A stretch of DNA of 64,000 bases from Karstenula rhodostoma CBS 690.94 (lineage: Eukaryota > Ascomycota > Dothideomycetes > Pleosporales > Didymosphaeriaceae), in the NCBI GenBank assembly GCA_010093485.1, contig MU001510.1, forward strand, positions 327,709 to 391,708. The letters are read 5' to 3'. Each line of letters opens with the position of its first letter. Position 1 is the first letter of the stretch. A program made the position numbers and the translations under genes. This document shows positions 20,696 through 33,100 of the stretch, one piece after another. A model generated the notes under the pieces. The model searched no databases. It saw only the letters and a list, made by a program, of their open reading frames with translations, and was not told the origin of the DNA.

Positions 20696-22919
20696 ACTTA
20701 TTTAAGTACTTATATTATTTAAATTTATAACTTATTTATATAGTACTTATATTTAATATTATTAAGTTAATTTATAGGGGACTATAAGAATTTCTAGTAT
20801 TAATTACTAGTTTATAAATACTTATATTAGTATTTTTAATAAATAGTTATTATTAAGGTACTTAGCTAATATAGGCTTATATTTAATATTTTAGATTAGG
20901 TATTTTATATATTAGATAATAAGTTTAAGTATATACTTAATAAATAGTATATAAGGATTTTATATATATAATATCTACTAATATATATTAAAATTAGTAA
21001 TTTAAAAATTTATTAATTTATAGTCTTTTTCTATTATTATATAGCTATAAGGTATACTTATTATAGCTTACTAAAAATCTTTATAATAAAATAAAATATA
21101 TTTTATATTTTTAGCTTTCTTTATATATCTATATATAAGTATTAGTTATTAATATATAAATATAATTATATAGTTAGTAATATAGCCCTATATAGTTTTA
21201 AATATAGAATCTAATATCTAATAGGTAATTTTACTAGTAATAATATTATTAATAAGCTAGTAGATATTATTCTAATTCTTATAAAAGCTTATAAGGTATT
21301 TATATAGGTATAAAAAATTACTATTAGTAGTATCTAGCTATTATTTAATATAGATATATATATTTTTAACTTTTAATATTACTATTAATCTATAGTATAG
21401 GTAATAATTTATATAATAGCTAAGTAAGGTATTTATATAATTATTTAGCTAGATTTTATATAGATATTACTCTATATATAAGGATATAGATTTAATACTT
21501 TAAAAATAATTTTTAAAAATTTTAATAGTTTTTATATTAAGTATTTAATAATATATCTTTATAAAGTTTTTAGTCTTTAGTATATTAATCTAATTAGTAT
21601 TATTATAATATTAACTAAGCTTTTTTATATATATAGTATATATATAAGTCTATACTAACTTATTTATATACTATTAATAAAGTAAGTATAGAATATCTAA
21701 AAAACTTAATATAATAGTATTAATAGTAATAAAGTTTTTATTTATAATAATAACTTTTAGCTAGATTTTAAACTTATTAAATAGTTTTTTTAGCTAGCTA
21801 AAAATAAGGTTATAGGCTCCCTTATTATATATTAATATAAGGTATATACTAAAGTATACTATATAGTTATTATTATTAGAACTAATAATATTAAATAGTA
21901 GTTAATTATATTTATTTATTTTAAAGGTATAGTTAATAAGAAAAGTATTTAGTACTTATATAAAGACTTACTAGTAATATAAATAGATAAAAAAGAAATA
22001 GGTAATATAGTTATTAGTATTAAATTTATATCTAAGAAATTATAAGTAGGAATTTTAGTATTAAAAGTCTAATTAAAATAGAATAATACTAGTTAAAAAT
22101 AGTAATATATTAATTATACTAAGTACTAATCCTAGACTTTAAATAGATATATTAAATTTAGAGAAATCTAATATATAATTTATTTAAAAAAGTATTTCTT
22201 CTCTATTAATTTTTTCTTTAATAGCTCTATTTTTATTTTTAATTATAATTCTCTATACCTATACTATAAGTATAGGTTATATATATTATTATATATTAGT
22301 TAAATATCTAAAAAGTTATAGTATAATAATATTATAATACTATATATACTAGTAATAAAGATACTAAAATATATAATTACCTTTTATTTAATATTTTTAT
22401 TTTATTACTTATTTCTATACTTAAAGTATATATATATATTCTTATATAGTAAGTAATTATATAATAAAAATTATTATTTATATTTCTAACCCTCTATATA
22501 TAGGATTCTTTACTCTAAAATTTCTAAATTAAATATATTTATAGTAATAATATATAATATATATAAATAGCTATATTTTTAAAATTTTATATTAAACTTT
22601 TAGTAATTCTCTTTTTTAATATACTTATACTTACTATATTATAGATACTATATTTTATACTTATACTATTTACTAATAATATTTTTATATTATTTAGTTT
22701 TCTTATATATAATTTAATACTTATAACCCTAATTATTTAAGAATTTAATTACTACTAGTAGTAATAATAATACTACTTTAAATACTAGTTTATAAGTATA
22801 TAGAGGTCTTTTATATATATAAAAACTAGTATAATTAATATTATTATATATAATTAGATTTTTAAGCTTATATTAATATAGTATATAAGTATCTATTATA
22901 TAGATAATATAATATTACT

Positions 22920-22924
22920 ATTAG
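22920..22924 (+). repeat. 5-bp target-site duplication of nested LTR element (ATTAG), left
   Basis: ATTAG directly precedes the left LTR, and the same 5 bp follow the right LTR at 31027-31031, as expected for Ty3/Gypsy integration. Confidence 0.85.
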
Positions 22925-23170
22925 TATAAGGCTAGGATATAGCTAAATAGGGTAAATACTTTTAGAATTAGATAGATAGAAGAAACTATATAAATTAAAA
23001 CTAAACTTAAGATACTAAGATAGAGAGGGTCCTAGGGAGGGACTCTCTATATACTAGATATCTAAGATCTACTAACTAATCTATATATAGGCTACTAGAT
23101 AAGGCCTAAGCTTAAAGATAAGTAAATATCCTATAAAGGGATTTAACCTTAGGTTAAATTAACCTTTATA
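22925..23170 (-). repeat. 3' LTR (left), 246 bp
   Basis: It starts TATAAGG and ends CTTTATA, where the other LTR ends CCTTATA. It is the same length as the right LTR and differs from it mainly by transitions typical of RIP. Confidence 0.92.
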
Positions 23171-23182
23171 CTACCCCCTTCT
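23171..23182 (-). other. Polypurine tract of the Gypsy element
   Basis: Read on the minus strand, this is AGAAGGGGGTAG immediately before the left LTR. That is the position and composition of a plus-strand priming site. It is one of the few G-runs left in the island. Confidence 0.6.
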
Positions 23183-26100
23183 AAGCGCGATCTAGGGTCT
23201 TAATAGTCTCTAAAGACTATAAGAATACCTATATCTATAAAAAAAAAGAAAAGAATAAATTAGTTTAGGAAGAAAAAAATAAAAATAAAGAAAAATATTC
23301 TTTATACCTTTAAAAAATTTCTTATTAAACTTATATAGTTATAGACTAGATTAGAGTATCCTACTTTAGTATAATTATATAGGGCTCTATAATTTCCTAT
23401 ATAAAAATACCTTTATTTAGAATTTTTCTAAGTAGTTAGCTACGCGCTATTATATATATATTATATAGGGTTCCCTAATCCTATAAGGAGAGGTTAAGAT
23501 CTAGTTTAAAACCTTAAATTCTTTATTATAGTTAAAGGCTTAAAATACTTAATATATAAAGCTTAATCCTTTATAGTACTAAGAAGTATAAGGTAAGTAT
23601 ATTTTATAAATACTAGATAGGCTATTTAGATTAAACTATTATACTAATTAGCCTATTTTTAAGTAACCCTTTATTAACTACCTACCTTAATAGGTATATT
23701 ATCTTTAGGATTACTATCTAAGAATATTTTATTAAGGGTAGCTTTCTTCTAAATATCTAGGCGCTTAGGGGGCCTAGCTACCTAAGGATTAGTATTATAA
23801 AAGTTACCTACTAGCTTTAAAGTATTTCTAAAGTTAGATACTAGATACTATATATTATCTAGGTTATAGCCTTACTATACTACTTAGTACTAGAATTTTC
23901 CCTAGCTTAGTTAACTATTATAAATAAGTAATACCTTCTACTTAAGGGTATTATTAACTTTAGTTAATAGTTCCTATAGTTAGTATTATCTAAGAAGTAG
24001 GTTATTAGGTACTTTCTAAAAATAGTTTATATAAAATACTAAGTAAACTTTTATATATAATAGTAATTTAAGTTTATAGAATAATCCTTTTATCCCTATA
24101 ATATAGTATAGACTATATATTTACTTATTAAGCTTAATAAAGGAATATAATATTAAAAAGCCTTTTAGAGTAATATAAATAAAGTTACTAATAATAAAGT
24201 TAGATAGTTAGTAATATTTATTAGCTTATTTTACTATTAAGTCTTATACTATAATAAGGTTCTAATAGGCCTAGTTATAGACCTAAGTAATAGCTTTAAG
24301 GTAAGTAATAATAAACTTATAGGCTTACTTAGAGCTAATATTATTAAGGGAGTTCTTAGGTAACCTAACTCTATTTCTTTAGTCCTAAAAGACTTTAACT
24401 TTATAGCTAAACTCGATTTTATATAGAGAGAAACTAGTAGATTTATTAGGTAAAGAGGCTTATACCTAGTCTATTAAAGGGAGTAGATCTAACTAGTTAT
24501 TCTAAAATTTATTAATAAATAAGTAAAAATACTAGTTAATATACTTATTATATATCTTAGTTTAGCTATTTATTTAGGTATAACCTATAAATATAAATTT
24601 CTACTATATACCTATAAAGTAATATAGTTTACTAATAAAATTAGAAGTAAACTATAGCCTTTAATCTAATATAATAGATTTAGGGATACTAAAAATCCTC
24701 TAGATATACTAGTAGTAAAGAGAAATAGCCTATTCTATAGTAATTATCTTATAGTATAGTAGTAAAAAGGTATATTTACTTAGGTAGTATATATAAACTA
24801 TAATATTATTAAAGCCCTTTTAGTCTAGTAGAAAGCTCTTAAAGTCTATAGAGATATTTTACTATATAGCCTCTAGAATAGGTAGTAGCTAGAGTAGACC
24901 TAGCTTCTTATTATAAGGGGGCTTAGTCTAGTAATAGATTTTATAATTTTATATAAATTATTTAATATCTATATATATATAGCTCTAATAGTATAATTTT
25001 TAGATAAGTTTATAGGTCTTTTTAGTACTAGGGTATATAGTTATCTAGTAGGAGTAAACTATATTAATAAGAATTATTTAAAGCTAACTAGTTTTAGAAA
25101 TAACTAGGTAGTCTTAGTATAAAAAAAGCCTAGAAGGTATTTTATTATACTTACTATTTAGTTTAGAGGTAGCCTTTTAAAATAATTCTAAAATTAGGTT
25201 AGTATAATTTACTTTAAGTAGGTAGTCTACTAGTATAATAGGAGAGTTTTATAATTTAGCCTTCTTACTCTACTAGTTTAGCTTAGTAATAGTAACTAAT
25301 ACTACTACTTTATAGTCCTTATTATTAATATTATTATTAGTAATATTCTATTATTAGGGGAAAAAGTATATTATATAGGCTAACTTAGTTTTTACCTTCT
25401 ATATAATTAGTTTTTCCTATTTCTATAATAGCGTATTAGCTATAATATTTATAAATTTAGGGCGAAATATAATTATATAGTTATACTAGGATAATACTTC
25501 TAACTAATAAGTCTAGTAGAGTATAAGTTCTTACTTTATAGAGAAGTATTTAAGTATATAATAATTTATAATAATAGTAAATAGCTCTTTTAACTATAAA
25601 CTAATAAGCTAGGTATACTATATATATAACCTATCTATAATAGTAAGTATTTCCTTATTATAAATATTATAATTTATCTCTACTAGTTTTATTTTATATA
25701 AGTAAAAACTAAAAGATTTCTAGGTTCTATTATTTTATATCTATAAGATAATTCTTATAATAATACTATTACTAGTATTAGTCTCTATCTATATCTTATA
25801 GTAGGGGGAGTACTATATAATAAAATTATCTAAGTAGAGAAGGTCCTTTATAGCTTAAAAAGTAGTATATTCCTTATTTTTAAACTTATACTAGATACCT
25901 TTTTTAGTTAGCTTAGTAAAAGGTTAAATAATATATCTATAGTTTTTAAGGTAGGTCTAATAGTAGTTATAGAATCCTAAAAAAAATTAGAGGGTATAGA
26001 GGCTAGTAGGCTCTTTTTAGTCCTATACTATAGTTTCCTTCTTAGGGTCCTTATAGATCCTGTTAGTAGTAATAATAAAGCTTAGGAATTTAATTTCTTA

Positions 26101-26201
26101 AATAGTAAATTTACTTTTCTTAATATTATAATAGAAGTAGTATTCTTTTAGCTATTTAATAACTTTAGATATATAAGTCTTATACTCTAGAGGATCCTTA
26201 G

Positions 26202-26605
26202 AGTAAATAAAGATATTATTAATATAAACTATATAAATTAAGTTAATTATATTAGCTAGAATTATATTAATAAAGTATTAGAATAATACTAGTCTATTAG
26301 TTATACTAAAAGGAAGAATATTATACTTAAAGTTACTATATTAAGTTTAAAATATAGAGAAGTTAAAAGTATATTTAGTAAGTTATATATAGTAAAAGAC
26401 TTATTATAGGTCTAGTTTAGTAAATATATATACTCTAGATAGGTATATAAGAGTTTCCTCTAGTAGTAGTATAGAAGTAATATTCTTTTTAGTAATACTA
26501 TTAAGCCTTCTATAATTAATATAAAGATACTACCCCCTTCTAGGTTTCTTTATATATAAGATAGGGGAGGTAAAGCTAATATTACTAAGAAAAATAAACC
26601 CTTTC
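26202..26605 (-). pseudogene. Reverse transcriptase remnant of the Gypsy element
   Basis: On the minus strand the 26500-26605 interval reads as the Gypsy palm/fingers motif (KGFI..S.ISFTSPILYIKK, one stop, then YLYINYRRLN). The 26202-26232 interval reads VYINNIFIYS, matching the catalytic box with both aspartates changed to asparagine, as RIP G-to-A change would do. The enzyme is dead on sequence grounds. Confidence 0.88.
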
Positions 26606-29600
26606 TTTACTATATTCTAAATATATAGGTATAGTAATTCTAGCTTATTAAGGGATATAGAGTATAGTAAGGAAGTTTTTAAAATACTAATATCTTTAGT
26701 AAAGATAATATTATAGTTAATACTTTCCTATTATAGGGGTAAGGTATTTACCTCTTATTTACTAAAGTAAGAAATATCTATCCCTACCTATTTATAATAG
26801 GGAAGCTTAGCTTTAAGTTCTATTAGTAGCTATTTTTAAGACTTTTCTAGAGAGTTAGCTATAGCTTTCTTTTTATAATACTTAGCTTCTATAAGTTTAA
26901 ATAACTTATATTAACTAATAGAGTTAATCTCTATACTTTATATACTAACTATAAATATTATAGTAGAGATAGTTAAAATATTAATACTAGCCTTAAGGAG
27001 CTATTCCTTTATTAGTATTTAATACCTAGGGGGTTTCTCTAAGGGTAGTAGCTCTAAATTAGATAGTACTTTATTTATCTTATATAAATCTTCCTTATAT
27101 TAAAGCTACTCTATAGGGTAGAAAGTAGTAATAATTTAGTCTTTTAAATAATTTTTTAGTTTAATCCTTAGCTCTTATAAGAGTTTCTTAGTAGCTTATT
27201 TATTAGGGTCTCTAGTAGAATTAGGCTTAGTAGAGGTAGTTAATTCCTTTAGTAATAATTTATTATTATATAGTAACTTATTACTATATCTATATACTAG
27301 AGTATTATCTTTAATACTAGACTTAGTTAATTACTAACTTTTATTCTTAGGCTCTAGTAGTTTAGCTTTATTACTATCTTTATCTAAAGATATATAGTAT
27401 ACTATAATAAAGTCCTTATCTAGAATAGGCTCTACTAAAAGTAGTTAATAATTACTATAGTTTTAGGGGGTAGCCTATACTAGAGAGATAGATAATATCC
27501 TAGACTTTATAGGGATTTTAAACTTCTTTATAGAGGAGTATTCCCTATAGAGTAATTATACTTATTAAAGTTAAATATCCTCCTTTTTAAAGTTAGTATC
27601 CTATTAGTTAGTATTAAACTAGTATTCTTTATTAACTAGTAGAAGTAGGTAGTATAGTATTATAAGTAAAGTAATAACCTATAATAGTATATTATCTAGC
27701 TATTTTAAGTACTAGTTATAATAATTAATTAGTATTTTAGTATCCTTAAAGAATTTTTATTCTATAATAAGGTTATAGTCTCCTATTTTATATAGAATAA
27801 ATTATATAGTTATAGGGTATTTATTAATATTAAGTACTACTTAAAAGTAGTAATTAACTAAGACGGCCTTCTTACTAGTAAAACTCTTAAGAGGGATTAG
27901 GTATTTAAGCTATATTAACTTAATACTAAGTTAGTATCTTAGTACTTTCTCTAGCTATAAGGTAATAAGATTATATATAGATATACTAGAATTAATAAGG
28001 CTATATATATAAACCTTATATCTATTATTTTAGAATATTATAGAAAGTATAAAAGGTATTCCCCTAAATAAGTTAGGGATTTAAATACCTTTAAAGTTAG
28101 TATAATACTTTTTAAAGTAAAATACTAGCTTCTATAGGTTAATTAGTTCTATACCTACTACTCCTATTAGGGGTACTAGTCTAGAGTTAACTAGTACCTC
28201 TAGTTTTCTAACTTAAAGTCTAACTTAGAGTCTTTATTAAAGATATATTTATTACTAGATTCTAGAAAGAAGTAAGTCTTATTCTCTTCTTAAACCTTTA
28301 TAATAGTAGTAATAGTATACCTATTATAGGATTTAATAGGGTAATTATAGTAGATATAGTTCTTAAAAAGATAGTTATAATATATCTAATTTTTATAATA
28401 CTATTCCCTAAAGTACCTATATTTAGGGTTAGTAGATTAGTACTTTAAAGCTAATTCTATTATAGTATCTTTAGGTAGTCCTATAGTATAATAAGGGGCT
28501 AAAGTAACTATTTATAATAAAAACTCCTTATAATAGTATAGGGTAAAGGGAGTAAGTTAGTTATAGTTAGTTTAATAGTTATACTTAAAGACTTTATATA
28601 GCTTATAGATAATAGTATAAAATTTATTATAGTTTATAATAGGGTTAATAGTATTCTAAGTAAGCTAGTTAGTAAACTTTATATAGAGCTTCTTATAGAG
28701 TATCTCTTTAGAATTATTAAAATAAAATCTAGCCTAGTTTATAAATATATTATACTATATAATAAATAAGTTTATATCTCCTCTAGATAAAAGTATTATC
28801 TTCTAAAGGTTAGTATAGGTATTAATATCCTAGTTTAATAGTATAAATATAGCTTAGAGGTAGTTATATAGACCTATAAGAGATATAGTTAATTACTACT
28901 ATTTCTAGATATTAAAAATTTTAAAGGCGTAGCCTTCTAGCTATATATTAATATAATTAGTAATAGCTATAGTATATTTTTTAGAAATATCTTACTAAAA
29001 GTAGTCTATATTAGATTTAATCTTAACCTCTAGTAAATAGAACTATAACTTAAACTAAGCCTTATTATTATTAAACTTATTAGAGTCTAGAACTTTAAGG
29101 AATAGATATTTACTTTAGTAAGCTTAGTACTTTATATAGTAAAGGTTTAGTACTTTATAGAAAAGTTTACTAAGGATATTTACTTTTAGAATATATTAAT
29201 CTATAGTAGAATAGCCTATATCTTACTAACTATCTATCTTTAAAGTAACTAGTTTAGTATTATATTTAATAATAAGTACTAGCTTAGTAGAGGAAGTACT
29301 AAACTAGTAGAGTAACTTAAAGCTATTATTATTATTTAAGTTACTAATTATTTTCTATATTAGTTAATTTTTAGCCTTAGTAGTCTTTTTTAGTTTTATA
29401 ATTTTAATTTATAGATAACTATTTTCCTTTTAAGTCTATATCTAAAAGTCTATTATAATATTAATTTTATTATTTAGATTAATATTTTACTAGACTAGCT
29501 TTTATTACTAATCCTATACTTTATATATATATTAGAATAAGGCTATAAGCTATAGCTTTATAGTAAATAAGGCTATATTAGTCTTAATATAGCCTATATA

Positions 29601-30569
29601 TATATTAGAAGTAGTAGTAAACTCTAGGCCTTAGTAGTTTAAGGTCTCTAGGTACTTTCTATCTAAAGTAATTAGGTCTAGAATAATTATATTAATATTA
29701 GTAAAGGCTATATATAGTTTAGATACTTTCTCTAACTCTTATAGTCTAGCTATCTATAGACTAGCTTTAAAGTTATTTTTTTCTTTTTTATAGTTTCTAG
29801 TTCTAGAATTCTAATAGAGACCTAATTCCTTCTTAACTTTATTAATATTAGCTAGGTATTCTTTAGTACCTTTAGGTAGCTAGATACCTAGTTCTAGTAG
29901 GAAAAGTTTAATCTAAAAGAGTAGGTCTTCTAGCTTATAGAGAGGTTATATACTAAAGGCTTTAACTACTAGTATCTATTCTTATATTAGGATAGATAAG
30001 TAACTTTAGAATAATATATATAGTATTTTACCTATAGTTATACTATAATAGGGGTTATTTATCTTTAAAATATTATTAAGGTTTTCTTTATTAAAATTAA
30101 AAACTATTATTACTTTAGTAGTATAGCTTATAGAGTAAGTTCTAGTATAACTCTAAGGGAAAAATATTAAATTCCTATTAATAGACTACTTAGGTACTAA
30201 AGGTTTTATCTTTATATACTTAGTTATAGGTAATAGTATAATAGGTATAAAGCTATTTAGAGGTAAAATAAATAGGAAAAGAGGGCTATTTAAAATAGAA
30301 ATATTATATAAATTAATATTTACTATAAAGGTAAAAGGTAAGTTTAGGTAAGTAAAATATAAGTAATAAGTAGGTAGTTAGTTATATTTTAAGCCTATTT
30401 ACTAAGGGTATATATATTATTTTTAGTATACCTATAGTAGGTATATATTTCTACCTAAGAGGAATTTAACCTTTATAGTAGTTAATTCTATTAAAGGTAC
30501 CTAATATTAGTAGGTCTTTAAGGGAGTTTAAAAAATCTAAAAGGATATTCTAGTACCTTAATAGCTAGT

Positions 30570-30639
30570 NNNNNNNNNNNNNNNNNNNNNNNNNNNNNNN
30601 NNNNNNNNNNNNNNNNNNNNNNNNNNNNNNNNNNNNNNN
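30570..30639. other. Assembly gap (70 N) flanked by duplicated sequence
   Basis: The 26 bp before the gap (30542-30567) recur after it (30647-30672). Either the gap masks a short tandem repeat, or two contig ends were joined without merging their overlap, in which case the gap may not exist. Confidence 0.85.
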
Positions 30640-30780
30640 ACTTTAGAGGATATTCTAGTACCTTAATAGCTAATCTAAAGAAAAATTTTAGAATTTTAGT
30701 AGACCTTTCTATACCTAAAGAGCTAAAGGTAGATATTATAGTTACTAATTTCTAGCTAAAAGAAGGGGTCTTAAGTTTAA

Positions 30781-31026
30781 TATAAGGCTAGGATATAGCT
30801 AAATAAGGTAAATACTCTTAGAATTAGATAGATAGAAGAAACTATATAAATTAAGACTAAACTTAAGATACTAAAATAAAAAGAGTCCTAGAAAGGGACT
30901 CTCTATATACTAGGTATTTAAGATCTATTAACTAATCTATATATAGACTACTAGATAAGGTCTAAACTTAAAGATAAATAAATATCCTATAAGGGGATTT
31001 AATCTTAGGTTAAATTAACCCTTATA
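30781..31026 (-). repeat. 5' LTR (right), 246 bp
   Basis: It starts TATAAGG and ends CCTTATA, and aligns along its full length to the left LTR. ATTAG follows at 31027-31031. No clear tRNA primer-binding site is readable at its inner edge, probably erased by RIP. Confidence 0.92.
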
Positions 31027-31519
31027 ATTAGATAACTTTTAAATATTCCTTAATAAATTCTTTACTATTAGAATTATTTATAATATTATTAATATTAATA
31101 TTATAAAATATTTTATATCCCTTTATATACTTATTAGTAGTATTATTATTAGAATTAAATATAAAAAGTATAGGTACCTAAATTATAAATATATAAAATA
31201 CTAAGTCCTATATTAACTTTATTAGTAATAAAATATTATTATTAATATTAGGAATATTAAGAATAGAGTTTAATATAATTATAACTAAGTTTTTATATAA
31301 AATAAGTATATAATTAGTTAAATTAATAAGGAGTAATAGTTAGTATTAGTAATAAAAAATAATAGATATAATATATAATATATAATATTAGTTAAAATAC
31401 TAATATTAAAAATCTATATATTAAGTAATATAGTAGTTTAATTATTAAAAAAAACTTTTTTTTTATAGTAATTTACTTTATAGAGTAGTATTCTAAAATA
31501 GCTCTTTAGCCTATATAAA

Positions 31520-31584
31520 ACTTAACTAGATTTAGTTATAGGCCTGCCCGCGATTACTTAGAGGCCTGCCCGCGACGTGGATCC
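31520..31584 (-). repeat. Right terminal inverted repeat (65 bp)
   Basis: It is the reverse complement of the left terminal repeat and ends GTGGATCC. The target duplication GGTGCAGTA follows at 31585-31593. Confidence 0.93.
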
Positions 31585-31677
31585 GGTGCAGTAGCTCGGG
31601 ACGTAGATTAAAATCATGGGTTTCCCAGTGGTCCGCTCGTTCGTACAGGATTCTGACCTGACGGAAGACGTTACGAA

Positions 31678-33088
31678 ATGACGAAAAGTACCCTTTTAGC
31701 AACAGCAACAGCAGCATCAGAGAAACCAAGTGCAGTGGAGGCAGTCGACAACGAGAAGAAACATGTCCGCAAGAAACATTGGCGACCCAAAACGAAGACT
31801 GGGTGTATAACTTGTAGGTGAGCTTGAACTCCTTCCTCGCCAGTGGTGTTAGCAAGAACAATGTTGAAGATTCGTCCGTTACCGGATGCTGTCACGTCAC
31901 TATTTCTCCTAGGTAGCACTTACTGGCAAGAGTAGGCATGCTCGACGCTTGCACCCCTTTTGCCTCTTCTGGACACTGGGACATGGCTATAGGCGTAGCG
32001 GCGTTCAAGGAGATGTTAGCAAGTCCCACTGTCCCGGGGATCGATCGTGCCTGACAGATCCCAATGCGTTATCCTGTGAATCCAAAGCTTAATCCAACCA
32101 CAGCGTTGGCTTCGTATATCGAATCAAACTGATAGGATGACAGAATACGCCGGATCAAATGCGATGAAGCGAGACCGGGTTGTCATCGGTGCACTTCAAC
32201 TGGTCGGAAGTGCGATGGATATAAGTCGGCGCTCACGAACCCGTCACACCTAGTCAAGCCTCCACCATTTCTAATTAATCCATCTCTTGGACTGGACATG
32301 AACACGATAGAAGAGCAGGAGGCCTTCCACTTCTTCAAATATCAAACAGCGTTCGAGGTGAGTCTTCAAGGTTCCTTTCCGCCCTGCTCGTTGCTGAGAC
32401 TTGGTAGCTCTCGGGCTTCTTCGACTCAGCCTTTTGGCAATTCGAAGTTTTACAAGCTTCGCACACTATCCCAGCAATTCGACATGCCATCATCGCGATC
32501 GCAGCCTTGCATCGCAAATTTATCAGCGGACGAATGCCTGTGGTGCCAGACGATCTTTCGGACAAACAGATTATGTTTGCCATTGAGCAATCGAACCGTG
32601 CCATCCGAGAATTGACGAAATCATCCACCGAGAAAACCATATCTGATATGATGGATTTGATGACTGCTTGCATTATGTTCCATTGTCTATCTTGCTTCCA
32701 GGGCCACCAAGCAGCCGCTTTGGAGCACTTGCATAGTGGTTTGAAGATTTTGCATCAGCTGGACCAGGTGCTTGACCACCAAACAGACGATCTCGACGTT
32801 TATCCCGTGTCGCTGAAGAGTTTGCGAACTATTTTCGTGACCATGGACGTACAGGCTAGAGGTGTCATGAGCAAGGAGATGCTGGAGACGTGGGCGAAAA
32901 GACCGAAACGAAATTTCAGTCGTCCTCCGAACAGATTCGTCACATTTGCCCAAGCACGATATGCTTTCGAGGCCTTGTATCACGAGTTGATCGGATTCAT
33001 GCAGGCTCTTGACGTGGAACCAGGCGGACGAGGATTGCCCAGGCGGAGCGCCGGGGGTGTCCATGCAGGTGCTCGTGACTGCACGTGA
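31678..33088 (+). CDS. Zn2Cys6 fungal transcription factor, apparently 3'-truncated
   Basis: Exons are 31678-31817, 32144-32357 and 32408-33088, with introns of 326 and 50 bp. The zinc cluster is built across the first intron: KTGCITC, then RIRRIKCDEARPGCHRC and GRKCDGYK, giving the six cysteines and the basic residues that contact DNA. A regulatory domain follows (AFHFFKYQTAFELSGFFDSA, IRHAIIAIAALHRKF, CFQGHQAAALEHLHSGLKIL). Protein-like sequence stops near residue ~325 (FMQALDVEPGG), and the last ~20 residues run into unrelated GC-rich DNA, so about 345 residues replace the usual 500-700. The first intron is unusually long for this genome. The transposon's target duplication ends 84 bp before the ATG, so the native promoter has been displaced by 11.7 kb. 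Targets are unknown. Confidence 0.72.
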
Positions 33089-33100
33089 CTGCACGTGACG
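33072..33100 (+). promoter_or_regulatory. Tandem E-box cluster (two CACGTG sites)
   Basis: A 10-bp unit (GTGACTGCAC) repeats, giving CACGTG palindromes at 33082-33087 and 33092-33097, each in a GCACGTGAC context typical of bHLH factors. The cluster overlaps the stop codon of the truncated zinc-cluster gene and lies about 1.8 kb before the canonical hex1 start. Confidence 0.45.

Larger units (their letters stand above)
22925..31026 (-). mobile_element. Ty3/Gypsy LTR retrotransposon, minus strand, RIP-inactivated
   Basis: Two direct 246-bp LTRs (22925-23170 and 30781-31026) flank a 7.6-kb interior, with a 5-bp target duplication. The whole element is 8,102 bp. Translated on the minus strand, the interior retains reverse-transcriptase signatures of the Gypsy type near 26.2-26.6 kb. 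A polypurine tract on the minus strand abuts the left LTR (23171-23182), so the 3' end is on the left. Gag should lie towards 28-30.7 kb, and RNase H and integrase towards 23.2-26 kb. All frames are full of stop codons from C:G to T:A mutation. A 70-N gap lies near the 5' end. Confidence 0.92.
19849..31584. mobile_element. RIP-degraded TIR DNA transposon (Mutator-like candidate) hosting a nested Gypsy element
   Basis: Inverted ends of 65 bp (19849-19913 and 31520-31584, four mismatches, both starting GGATCCAC) and a 9-bp target duplication define the outer element. It spans 11,736 bp. Removing the nested retrotransposon and its 5-bp duplication leaves about 3.6 kb. A 9-bp duplication with long terminal repeats fits Mutator-like elements best, but no transposase can be read because the interior is almost pure A/T from RIP. 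Left arm 19914-22919 and right arm 31032-31519 carry no intact ORF. Each TIR contains two tandem ~22-bp units built on TCGCGGGCAGGCCT, possible transposase-binding sites. Confidence 0.85.

Noticed and set aside
22925..31026. CRISPR-like or centromeric interpretation of the AT-rich block
   Set aside because: The LTRs, TIRs, target duplications and reverse-transcriptase remnants explain it as RIP-degraded transposons. There are no regular spacer repeats.
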